NCBI GenBank assembly: GCA_003427395.1
Contig: BFEA01000181.1
Coordinates: 406,731-470,730, forward strand
DNA length: 64,000 nt
Reading direction: 5' to 3'
Source: Chara braunii
Taxonomy: Eukaryota > Streptophyta > Charophyceae > Charales > Characeae
The notes beneath the pieces are model-generated. The model made no database searches and had not been told where the DNA came from. It was given only the letters and a program-made list of their open reading frames with translations. Both the position numbers and the translations under genes were made by a program. Below, piece by piece: positions 55,106 to 64,000 of this stretch. Position 1 is the stretch's first letter. Every line of letters starts with the position of its first letter.

Positions 55106-56039
55106 TAGCTTTATGCCCAATGTAAGCTGGGTATAAAGGGGATAAATCATTGAAAGATCATGAACTATTGTTTGCTAAGGTTGACTTTGGGATGGTGAGA
55201 GTACTTACCTTTGTGGTTTGGCCTGCATGTGGCTGAGTGAGATTACTATTTAGTTTGAGTTTCAGTTTGATAGGTAGGTGCTTTAGCTGGTCGCCACATG
55301 CTAGAGCGATAGGAGTTAGTTTCAATTTCTGCATTTTTCGAAATAAGTCTTTTTACTTGGATCAATTCTCGCATTTTCTGGGATCATTTGTTATTGGCTT
55401 TATATAAATTTTGGTAAGTCACTTTCTCTACGGGAAGCACTGTCGAAATTTCTGCAAATCCAAGGAGTTAGTCAAAATTTGACTTTTCAAAGTTCAACTT
55501 GTCGAATCTTTATATATGGCTTAGCAAAATTTTGTTAATTCAGGGAGTTGGACAAAATTTGACTTTGGAAAGTTATAGATTATTTTTGTTTTCATATTCA
55601 GGCTGATATAAATTATGAGAAGGCACTTTTTCGATGGGAAGCGCTGTCGAAATTTTCTTAGTTTAAAAGGGTTAGATTATATTATGACAGGTGACGATTC
55701 TAGTGATCCATTCTGTATGGGGGAGATTCTGCCAGAATTCTACCTTTCTTTGGGCATTGGCTCAGAGGTAGACGTAGACTTAGTTATAAGAAAGATTTTG
55801 AGTGAGAGAGCGATATGGGAATTTATTCTCCATTCACTTATGAGCTTAGTTTGGGAATTGACCTGTCTTGTGTTACAGGTCCTTTTGATCATTTCAATTC
55901 AGGATTGGACTAGATTCAGCTTGATCCCACGAGGATCATCTTCTGTTATCACTGATGACAGGTCAGTTGGTTGATCGCCGACTTGTCGGCTCACGACACA
56001 ACTTTGCTCAGACCTGTACCTCAGCTTGATGCCTTAGCC
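55106..56039 (+). repeat. Non-coding repeat with GGGAAGCGCTGTCGAAATTT words
   Basis: Two copies of the ACGGGAAGCACTGTCGAAAT-type word (55436, 55634) match inverted words at 42.75-42.87 kb. A frame at 55615-55974 has no known motif. Confidence 0.55.
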
Positions 56040-57278
56040 TTGAGATTTGATATGTTTTCTTTAAGGGTTTTAACCGGAATTCTTTTAAAAGGTCATTTTA
56101 AAGAACTTATGAGATTTATGGAAAGTTGAGCTATGACTGGGGCTTGAGTGTGTGAGGCGTGGTGAGAGTTACAGGGAACAGTAAAGTTGACCACATTGGT
56201 GTATGGCAATGTGGCTATTGTGTGTGCCTATGTTTTATGCAGGTTAGTATTTGGAGTTAGGTATATGAGTCGTACCTTGGAGACAGTGAGAATGACAACC
56301 ACGTGACGCACGATCTGCATACCTAATGGGTTTATGTTTCCCTTTCTTTTATTGTATCCCGAGATCTGATTTGATATATGAGTGTTGGAATGTTTATTTA
56401 CTTTGATTTCGCTTGTTAATTTTTATAGTTGGACGTTGTAGTCCGTGGCAGCCATCAAAGTCAAACCCCTTGACTTCTTTCCAGGCCCTGGATGATAGAG
56501 CTGGTCTCCAGCGAGATAAGAGACGATTGCCACCACAGGTATGAACCTGTGTACCACCCACTCTTCGTAGGGTGCAAAAGAGGGTGTGGTTCTCAACCAT
56601 ACTTGGCGGTTGTCTAGCGTCGAAAGATTAACCCTTCAAGGCGCATGTCAGCCGACACTTGAGTGTCGAATAAGACCCTTGAGATTAACGAGGATCGCAC
56701 GAGTATGGGTACTACATAGTACGCCGTCATTACCGACTGCTTCCGTATGCTTGCATTGAGAGTCCGTATGAGTTAGCCATGCGTCCGCGCGGTTTTATAC
56801 TAAGTCTCGCGCGCGACACCTATCCGATTTCTGCATCGGAGAGTTATGGGATGGCTACTAAGGGGCTAGGAGTGTTGTCGCGTTGTTTATTATGTGTCGT
56901 TTTGTATATGTGCGTATGCGTGCGTATTTTAATTTTTATGTTCTTGGAGTGGTGTACGTGTGGTGCGTGGGATACGTCCTAGGCGACCGACGACGAGTCA
57001 TGCTTGGGACTTCAGCCCCCCAAGACGTCGGTTCGCATGCGGGTCCGATAGAGGCGTAAAACCGTGCATACCCCCTATGCTACAACGAACGAGAAACACC
57101 CTCGGCTGGTCCACCCCTGCGATTGCAGCTGATTAACTTTCGTACTGTGGACTGGTAGCTCGGCGGGGATGCGCCTATCGAAGGGAGGTGACAACTCTCG
57201 TAAGGTGGAGGTAAGTTGTGCCTCGCGCAGATCCTATCCTGTCGTAGGGGCTCGCGAGAGGTATGGCTAGCGCACTCG
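56040..57278 (+). repeat. Dispersed non-coding repeat Y, copy 2
   Basis: Collinear with 19555-21290, including ACCCCCTATGCTACAACGAA (57078) and TATCCTGTCGTAGGGG (57235). It is interrupted by the nad4L NUMT and resumes at about 57460. Confidence 0.68.
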
Positions 57279-57448
57279 GAAGTTCAAATTGACAGCAAGT
57301 AACATTAACTCAATTGACATTAACATAATAAGGATATTCTTTCTATTTAAAAAGATTCCCCAAATACCTAAAAGAAAAAGAATCATTGAAAATGTTAAAT
57401 ATTTCACTAAATCCATAATCCGATATTTGTATTTATCCCCATTATCCC
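57279..57448 (-). pseudogene. nad4L: Mitochondrial nad4L fragment in nuclear DNA (NUMT)
   Basis: Minus strand. The ATG at 57416 starts 46 codons of NADH dehydrogenase subunit 4L, a membrane subunit of complex [47 protein letters not shown], after which similarity stops at 57279. Plastid ndhE differs clearly. About 32 upstream bases (AT-rich, GGGGATAATGGGGATAAAT) are probably mitochondrial leader. The insert lies inside repeat Y, whose two halves match copy 1 on each side. A genomic ATG start, rather than an edited ACG, fits an alga. Confidence 0.92.
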
Positions 57449-58455
57449 CGATAGTCGGAATCCGGAGCGGCTTGCGGAAGCTCCATGTGTATTCGCGACG
57501 AGGATCAGACCGACTCCTGCGTGATGCGGCCAGGAGGGTCCTGCCCCGTTTTGTGCAGTGCCAGACCGATGCGCTCGACACCGCTCATATGTCTGAGTGG
57601 CGCGTTCGCCCAGGATTTCAGCTATCTAATCGACAACTCCCCCAAAGCCACACTTTCTACTACCATTGTTGTCAGGAAGCCCCGACTTCTGTTTACGCCA
57701 CACCCTACTCACACTGACCTTTCAAAGGCCGTCGACGGCTTCTATCGTTGGCAAAAGAAAAAACATGGTCAACCTATGGACTCACGCACTTCGTACAACG
57801 CTGACCTTAGTGTCATCTAAGGTAAGTCAACGGTTCCAATGACTAATCCTAACGTTGATCACCAAACGTCAGTCTCGGCGTGAAAGCACCCAGTGCGTCC
57901 GGAATGTTAGTCAACATCATACCCTTTCCCTCACTCGCGCTATTAGGCGCCGGTGTCACTCATACGACTAACTCATTACATAACCAGACACTTGTTCAAG
58001 CTCCTGGCTCCTGTGTGCCCTCGAAGTGCACACCCACACACTCTCTAATCTGATCAGAAGCGCGCCTGTCATTCCCTATTTTTGAGAGTTGGTTATGGTC
58101 ACGCAGAAATGGGACACTTTCTCACATATCATTAAAAATGCATCTTCTGCGAGATGCAAGAATGTGCACAAATGGTATCTGGGTCGACACCGCTGGAACA
58201 GCAAAGTCGCAGCATGCAGCAAAACAAGAATCCGATCGAAGCTCAACAAAAAAACTAGTCCCAGGCCCCTTCTGATTTCCGTTAATCGGCAAGCAAACAA
58301 AAATTTTAGAATGTCTGTTGAAGGAAGTTAGAAAAAACGAAAACAAACCTGGTACTTGCAACTAGAAAAACAATTTAAAACACTGTAGTACCGATTGTTA
58401 AAAGGAGAGAGAAATGCATAATTTTGATTTTCTGAGTTAGCAAAAATAATTTCAC
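57449..58455 (+). repeat. Right part of repeat Y and unassigned flank
   Basis: 57520-57620 (GATGCGCTCGACACC, GAGTGGCGCGTTCGCC) continues repeat Y as at 21330-21410. Beyond about 57650 nothing is recognised. Confidence 0.5.
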
Positions 58456-58740
58456 AAGAAATAACGTCATAATAATTCGAATAATTTGATTTTCAGAAAA
58501 ATAAATTCGCAGACTTGCAGTATGTTTTCAAATTTTGCGGAATAATTTTGCAAAATAACTTTGGAGTTCACGAAATAATTTTGCGGAATAATTTCAAAAT
58601 TCGTAAAATAATTTTGATCCTGAAATTTGCTTAATAATTTTGAAATTCGTGAAATAGTTTTGCGGAATAATTTTAAATTTTGCAAAATAATTTTGTGGAA
58701 TAATTCTGAAATCCATGAAATATTTTTTTTGGAATAATTC
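58456..58740. repeat. AT-rich degenerate minisatellite
   Basis: Words AATAATTTTG, AAATTCGTGAAATA and TTTTGCGGAATAAT recur with a period near 35-40 bases. Confidence 0.75.
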
Positions 58741-58935
58741 CAATGCAATTCGCGATTTTCAGAAAAGGAAATCTGCAAAAAAAAAGCGAAAGCCCGAAAA
58801 AAACTTCTGATCTTAAAAAAAAACGGGATTTTTCGATCGAAGCACGAACTTCCAACCAGGAGTGACCTAATTAATTAGAGAAAGGAAAAAGTTGTGGATC
58901 TTGGGAAGAAATTCCTGCTAATAATCATATAGATA

Positions 58936-58936
58936 T

Positions 58937-58975
<39 letters not shown>

Positions 58976-58976
58976 T
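58936..58976. repeat. (AATC)n microsatellite
   Basis: About ten perfect AATC units, with diverged units to about 59045. Confidence 0.95.
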
Positions 58977-59094
58977 GTTTAATCAACCAATCAATCAATC
59001 ATGTCCCCCTGAGCAATCGATTGCTGATTGATCAACCAATCAGCTTTCTCCGCTGATCAATCGGAGTAAAGTCAGTCCTACTTCACTATGAACC

Positions 59095-59106
59095 ACTCCG
59101 ATACCA
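59095..59106 (-). promoter_or_regulatory. Primer-binding-site-like sequence, minus strand
   Basis: Reverse complement is TGGTATCGGAGT preceded by CAATT. The LTR it would belong to (59107-59189) appears cut by the insertion of E3. Confidence 0.5.
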
Positions 59107-59189
59107 AATTGAAGATGAGCGGTGCACATGTCCAAGGAGCACCAGTGTGATGAACATGACTCAAAACAAAATGATATGATGCAATGTAG

Positions 59190-60233
59190 TGCAATAACCC
59201 AAGTTCAGCATCTGTATAGATGCGGACCAGGGGTCGTAAGGTCCTAATAAGGGGGCTTTGAGAAGAATAGAGGAAAAGGCCTAAGGCCATGGGGTATCCC
59301 AAGCCAAGTTAAAAACGGCCTTCAGAAGCCCTACGGTGGACAGTTGACCTTGGAAAGTTAACAGTCAACCTAAGTACGAGATTCCAGGCCAAGGGGTCAA
59401 AGTGAACCCGCTGGTCAGAGACGACCGTCGATCAGATGCACATCTTTGGTTGTCTGCAGGTATCTAGAAGATGCGACTGGGACACAAAGGGAATTGGGAC
59501 CGCGCTGCATCCAAGCCATCGGCTACTGATTCATATCGACGCTCGACCTGGGGAGACCAGAGGTTGGTCAATGCTAGTCAACATTATAAAGTTGACCCAG
59601 CCCCTGCCTGAGATCATTCCGCCTTGCACTGGCTTGATGCTGGTTCGGCGATGCAAGGCAACGAGAGCTTTATGCTGGCGCCAGTGTCTGAGTTTGGGCG
59701 CCAACCAGGAGGGAGATTATGTTGTTGTGTCCATAGCCTCGTGGACTTGACCTTGGTGGGGAGGAGGCGAGGAGGAGGAGCACCTGGACTGTGGAGTTTA
59801 CGTGTGTGATGAGGGGAAGCTTACCTGGACTCACTTGTTATATGGAGTGTGATCTGGTACTAGTCTTCAAGTTGGCTTGTGCCATCCTCGGTAGCTGTTG
59901 CTGACGTGGACGGAGGATGAGCGCATTGTTGTGACCTGCGCGAGTACATGTCAGAGATCGTTAGAGAGTGCCGATTTGCTGAGTTGGCGTTAGTGGGAGA
60001 TGCCCGAGGAGGAAGTGGGCGCGAGGAGGGAAACACTTCGCTATTGACAAGGGACTCTCCTTCTCCTCTCTTATCTATCTTCTCTCCCCCGCCTCTCATT
60101 CTCTTCTCTGGGTTATCGAATGATGGGAGATTTTGACTTGGTTATAATTAGATTTTTGGAGACAACATTATTGCGCTGAATCCAACTTGCATCACGACAT
60201 GTTTGAGCTTCTCATCTAATTAGGTTCATTAAA
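59190..60233 (+). repeat. 5' LTR of E3
   Basis: About 1044 bp starting TGCAATAACCCAAGTTC, repeated at 63182. Shared landmarks with the 3' LTR include GGCCTAAGGCCATGGGGTAT and ACATTATAAAGTTGACCCAG. The end is set by TTGGTATTGGAGC. Confidence 0.88.
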
Positions 60234-60236
60234 ATT

Positions 60237-60248
60237 TGGTATTGGAGC
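60237..60248 (+). promoter_or_regulatory. Degenerate primer binding site of E3
   Basis: TGGTATTGGAGC, two changes from the initiator Met-tRNA complement. Confidence 0.75.
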
Positions 60249-60404
60249 GTTATCATCCTACTTCGTCATCTGCTGGCTATGACATTGATGATGATGATGT
60301 TACGATGATGAGTAGTCGAAGAGCCAGCCGCGAACAAGAACAACGACATTATCTATTATCTGCTTCATTATTGGCCGGCGAGGAGAGAGCAATGCCAATT
60401 GGTG

Positions 60405-60650
60405 AGAGATTTGTTGACGTGGCACTGGTCAGTGAGAGACTTGTGTGAAGGGGCGTGCTGACGTGGGAGGAGGAGAGAGAAGTTGAAGATGTTGACGTGG
60501 ATATAAATGTGGTTCTGGTATTGGCAGCTGCCTGCTGATGCGGCAGGCATAGTGCCATTGTATTTCGTGTCTTCTGGCGAGAAGCCATGCATAGGTGCAG
60601 ACGTGGCACTCTTAGGCAGAGAGAGCGAGATACACGTGCTGACACGACAT
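60405..60650 (+). promoter_or_regulatory. Short ACGT-motif array in E3 leader
   Basis: About six words such as GTTGACGTGGCA, GCTGACGTGGGA and AGACGTGGCA in 245 bp, as in E1 and E2. Confidence 0.55.
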
Positions 60651-60655
60651 TGTCC

Positions 60656-60945
60656 ATAAAAAACTAGCGATCAAATTATATACTAATAGAAAATAATATA
60701 TATCATATATAATATAATCTAATATCATACATTTCATAGATACATTGTATACTAAATATATTTTATACTAATAGAATACAAAATATATGATATGAATTCG
60801 ATATTATAATATAAATATATATTTATATATATATTTATCTTTATTTCGGACAGAAATGTACAAAGTCAGTACAATTCAACAATGTCTTCATACTTATTAG
60901 ATTGATAAGATAGTAATATATTCTCTTTTGAAGTAAAATATTGTG
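60656..60945. other. AT-rich filler at E3 internal deletion
   Basis: About 290 bases of very AT-rich DNA (AATATATATTTATATATATA) join the leader directly to RNase H. It has no counterpart in E1/E2 and no frame. It could be filler DNA from organelle or satellite sources. Confidence 0.6.
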
Positions 60946-60949
60946 ACCC

Positions 60950-61240
60950 GTTGAGTTCATGTTTAAACGCCTACCGTACGATAAAGTAGCTTACTCCACC
61001 TATGAAAGGGAGTTGTATGCCTTAGTTGAAGCGCTGGACACTTGGAAGCACTACTTGCTCGAAAGACATGGTCTACTCATATCACTCTACCTCGAAGTGG
61101 ATCAAGACGCAACCTCGACTATCCGACAAGTTGGTAAGATGGTTTGCATTCATTGACACCTTCGACTTTGAGTTGAACTATCAAAGGAAAGTCTAATGTT
61201 GTTGTGGATGCGTTGTCCAGATGTTCATATTTCTTTGGTA
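60950..61240 (+). pseudogene. E3 RNase H C-terminal part
   Basis: MFKRLPYDKVAYSTYERELY carries the catalytic Glu region, followed by ALVEALDTWKHYLLERH. A frame change then covers the YSDH segment, and VVVDALSRCSYFFG gives the last Asp. The first catalytic Asp (TTDAS) is lost with the deletion. Confidence 0.85.
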
Positions 61241-61908
61241 CTATTGTTACCTACCTCGACATCCAGATTGAGTTAAAGGACCAGATCCGAAAAGGGTGTG
61301 GTAGGGATCCTATTTGGAGTCCTATCATTCAGACCCTGCAGAGGAATCTTGAACTCTTTTCCGAGTACCGTTTGTCTGATGGCATACTCTTCTTTATTGA
61401 TTCTACTGAAGAAAGAATTTGTGTTCCATATAAAGAAGAAATTAAAAGTCTGATTATTGGGGAATGTCACAATGCTAAGGGTAGCTTCAGATTTAAGAAG
61501 ATGTTTGCTAACACACGTGAGCTTTTTGAGGGGGAAGGAGTGGAAAGAGGATGTACTAACCTATGTGAGAATTTTTCTTGTCTGTTAGAGAAACAAGCCG
61601 ACTCGTGAATCCATTGGGTTTGCTCAAACCACTACCTATTCCAAGTGAATCAGGTGAGTCCATCTCCATCGATCTTATGAGTCTCACTAAAAGTCGAAAC
61701 GGGAATAGTCAGGTGATGGTGATTGTTGACAAATTCTCCAAGTATGTGATATTAGTTCCTTTAACAACTGCAGCCAAGACAAAACTCGTTCGTCATCTAG
61801 AAGTCCCATATGCGATGGGTTTCTGAATAGGGATTCCCGAAAACCTTCATATCTGATCAGGATGTCAGGTTCACAGGCCAGCAGTGACAAAAGCTAATGG
61901 AGGTATAT
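61241..61908 (+). pseudogene. E3 integrase, first part
   Basis: Linker LKDQIRKGCGRDPIWSPI, zinc module GECHNAKGSFRFKKMF with a degraded Cys pair, then NPLGLLKPLPIPSESGE, SISIDLMSLTKSRNGNSQVM (first Asp) and ISDQDVRFT (second Asp). Stops and frame changes near 61608 and 61826. Cut at 61917 by M2. Confidence 0.85.
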
Positions 61909-61917
61909 GGCACTAGG

Positions 61918-62346
61918 GAGAGGCGGCTAACGGAGGCCCAAAATTTCAGCGTTTTTTTAATGCTATTTATAAGAAAAACCAGAAGCCCTTTTTAACCAAA
62001 AATTGCATCATTCCATAGAGTGCACACCATATTAACAAACCATTAGAAAAAAAACGAAAAAATAGAATAAAAACGGGGTGAAACAGTAAGGCAAAAGTGC
62101 ACTTGAATGACATTTTGGATTCGGCGAATTTTCAGAATTTTCAGTGTTTTTGGAAATGGTATTATCAGAGGAAATTCCAATGCTCCAAATGAGACCAAAT
62201 TTGGTACACAACAACCTTGAAGTAAGACAAAAACAGGCAAAAAAAAAAAACCAAAAAAACATAAACTTTCATCCCCAAAGCCTAATTTCAGTTTTGGACC
62301 TGTTACCCAGGAGCTGAAACTGGGGGGTCCCCGTTAACCGCATGTG
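61918..62346. mobile_element. MITE-like element M2 with 9-bp target duplication
   Basis: 429 bp, AT-rich, no coding capacity. Flanked by GGCACTAGG on both sides (61909-61917 and 62347-62355). Terminal inverted repeats: left GAGAGGCGGCTAACGGAGG, right (reverse complement) CACATGCGGTTAACGGGGA. The 9-bp duplication points to a Mutator-like source. Removing it rejoins the integrase as in E2. M1 is a second copy. Confidence 0.85.
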
Positions 62347-62355
62347 GGCACTAGG

Positions 62356-63140
62356 TTGACCATGTCGTCAGGGAGACACCCTGAAACGAATGGACAGACC
62401 GAGCAGATGAATTGATTGTGCCAACGACTTTTGCGCATGTATGTTCGGCGTGACCAGATTGATTGGGATGATAACTTGCCTAAGATTCCTAGTGCATATA
62501 CACTGTCACTGGTAGAACACCCAATGCACTGTACAAAGTTGGAAGTCGGGGCGCCCTATTGATGCTTTGACCAGTGAACAAGTCCAACGGCTACCCCTAG
62601 GTACGAGAAAATTGGCAATTCTGTGTGAACAAGATATCTCTAAGGCAAAGGAGAATATAAGTAGAACCCAAATACGGATGATTGAACAAGCAAATAAACA
62701 TCGGAGACCAGCGCAGTTCAAAGAAGTTGACCTGGTCTGGGTAAAATCTAACGAGTTCTCCCTTGAAGAAGGAATATCACAAGAAATGTTGCCTGTCTAC
62801 TATGGACCCTGGGAAGTTCTCAAGGTGATAGGGGACACAGATGGACCGTCACCTAAAGACTTATCCTGTCTTTCATGCTTCCAAGCTGCTATCCTATGTC
62901 GAAGGCCAAGATTTCCCAAACAGGTCATCCATGTTCCGACCTGCTATGGACGGAGGTTATGAAGTTGAACGAATATTGGAACATGGGTACTTTTAAAGAC
63001 CACACAAGCAGTACAAGGTAAAGTTAAAGACCAAACCTGAGTCTGAATCTAGATGGTTTAGCAAATGAGAACTTTTACCAACTGCAGTTGACATTATCGC
63101 AGCCTATGAACGAGGGTTAAACGGAAACGATGACTAAAAA
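62356..63140 (+). pseudogene. E3 integrase C-terminal part with chromodomain-like tail
   Basis: HPETNGQTEQMN (catalytic Glu), RDQIDWDDNLPKIPSAY, then 62567-62962 with QIRMIEQANKHRRPAQF, DLVWVKSNEFSLEEG and PVYYGPWEVLKVIGDTDGPS. Frames shift, then YEVERILEHGYF, YKVKLKTKPE and RWFSK appear as in E2. Several stops (62418, 62563, 62994). Confidence 0.83.
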
Positions 63141-63181
63141 GTCTTTTCTGCGATGGAACCCGAAAATCGGCCAGGGTAGAA

Positions 63182-63727
63182 TGCAATAACCCAAGTTCAG
63201 CATTTGTGTAGACGCAGACCAGGGGTCGTAACTTGTGGTCAAAGGTTCGCATAACGGGGCAAAAGTCACGCCCAAGTCTGAGAAGAGTCGGGGAAATGGC
63301 CTAAGGCCATGGGGTATCCCAGGCCACGTTAAAAACGACCTTCAGAGGCCCTACGGGTGACAGTTGACCATGGGAAAGTCAACAATCAACCCAGTACGGG
63401 ATTCCAGGCCCAGGGGTCAAAGTCAACCCGCTTGTCAGGGATGGCTGTCGATCAGATGCACATCTTCGATTGTTTGCAGGTATCCAAAAGATTCCAATCC
63501 GACTGGGACACAAAGGGAATTGGGANTGCGCTGCATCCAAGCCATCCGCTGCTGATTCATCTTGATGGTCGACATCAGGAGGTCAGAGGCTGGTCAACGC
63601 GAGTCAACATTATAAAGTTGACCCAGCCCCTTCCTGAGATCATTCCGCTTTGCCCTAGCTTGATGTTGGCGCTAGTGTTTGCATTTGGGCTTCAGCCAGG
63701 AGGGAGATTATGCTGTTGCAGCCATAG
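63182..63727 (+). repeat. 3' LTR of E3, truncated
   Basis: Matches 59190-59735 of the 5' LTR. Homology ends at GCAGCCATAG (63727). Confidence 0.85.
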
Positions 63728-64000
63728 TTGAAACGGTTTTCACCTTTCTGCAGTCACAGATGCGGGCCCTAGAGTTCGATCCCCAAACCTCACTTTGCCC
63801 ATGTACAGTATTGAGTCGGCCCCCGAGTGTCTGAACCCGTGATCTGTGTTTTGGTAGTTGTTTGTCGTCTGTCGTAGGTCTGTGTAGTGGTAGGGGTTCG
63901 ATCTATAGATCTGTCGATTAGGAGTCACAACTTTGTAGAAGTCGTAGCTGTAGGCATTCTGAAAGGTCAAGGTCGTAGCTGCTACAGTGCCCGAAAGGCC
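63728..64000. other. Sequence interrupting the E3 3' LTR
   Basis: Unrelated to the LTR. GAGTTCGATCCCC at 63771 and GGTTCGATCTA at 63896 resemble tRNA B boxes, but no A box or cloverleaf is evident. A SINE is possible. It runs off the window. Confidence 0.35.

Larger units (their letters stand above)
59190..64000 (+). mobile_element. Ty3/gypsy retrotransposon E3, internally deleted
   Basis: 5' LTR, primer binding site and leader, then a 290-bp AT-rich stretch in place of gag, protease and RT, then RNase H, integrase (split by MITE M2), the integrase tail, and a 3' LTR broken at about 63727. LTR start and pol are related to E1/E2 but more diverged. It cannot be autonomous. Confidence 0.9.

Noticed and set aside
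55615-55974. Frame of 119 codons in repeat
   Set aside because: Lies in a non-coding repeat and has no recognisable domain.
57279-57416. Plastid ndhE as the source
   Set aside because: The start [12 protein letters not shown] and [19 protein letters not shown] are those of mitochondrial Nad4L.

Overview
The window is repeat-dominated nuclear DNA of a plant-lineage eukaryote, probably a charophyte green alga such as Chara. Three things point there. Two inserted mitochondrial fragments (nad7 and nad4L) are of the green-plant type. All the retrotransposons read as Ty3/gypsy. One reverse-transcriptase fragment (about 17.9-19.2 kb, minus strand) closely resembles polyproteins I associate with Chara. 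The organism call is inference. I found no intact host gene, tRNA gene, operon or CRISPR array. Nearly every coding stretch is a decayed mobile element.

Layout. 0-1.6 kb: minus-strand gag remnant. 1.9-10.3 kb: gypsy element E1 (5' LTR, leader, gag, protease, RT, RNase H, integrase; 3' end missing), split in its integrase by a TIR-bounded DNA transposon with an assembly gap. 10.3-17.9 kb: non-coding repeats, including a scrambled large-subunit rRNA pseudogene at 12.4-12.95 kb. 17.9-25 kb: pieces of a second gypsy-like lineage (RT on minus, gag and protease on plus), a shared non-coding repeat and a MITE. 25.5-31.6 kb: minus-strand chromovirus with a C-terminal chromodomain. 32.5-40.9 kb: element E2, same family as E1, nearly full length, with a 3' LTR that runs into a second gap.

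41.7-59 kb: long dispersed non-coding repeats present in opposite orientations at about 42-47 kb and 49-57.6 kb. They carry an array of 18 copies of a short motif, the two mitochondrial insertions and a second rRNA fragment. 59.2-64 kb: element E3, a relative of E1/E2 with an internal deletion filled by AT-rich DNA and a MITE in its integrase; its 3' LTR is broken near the window end.

Most notable signals. (1) E1 and E2 share what looks like a complete -1 ribosomal frameshift cassette at the gag-pol junction: CCCAAAA in the gag frame, a 9-nt spacer, and a 12-bp hairpin that contains the gag stop and is kept by a G.U wobble in E1; pol is open in -1 in both. (2) E1, E2 and E3 leaders hold dense arrays of TGACGTGGCA-type ACGT-core motifs. 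(3) A motif built on CCCCAACTTAGGGG occurs about 18 times at 43.3-44.6 kb and, inverted, 6 times at 54.4-55.1 kb. (4) The rRNA pseudogene contains an internal inverted rRNA segment.
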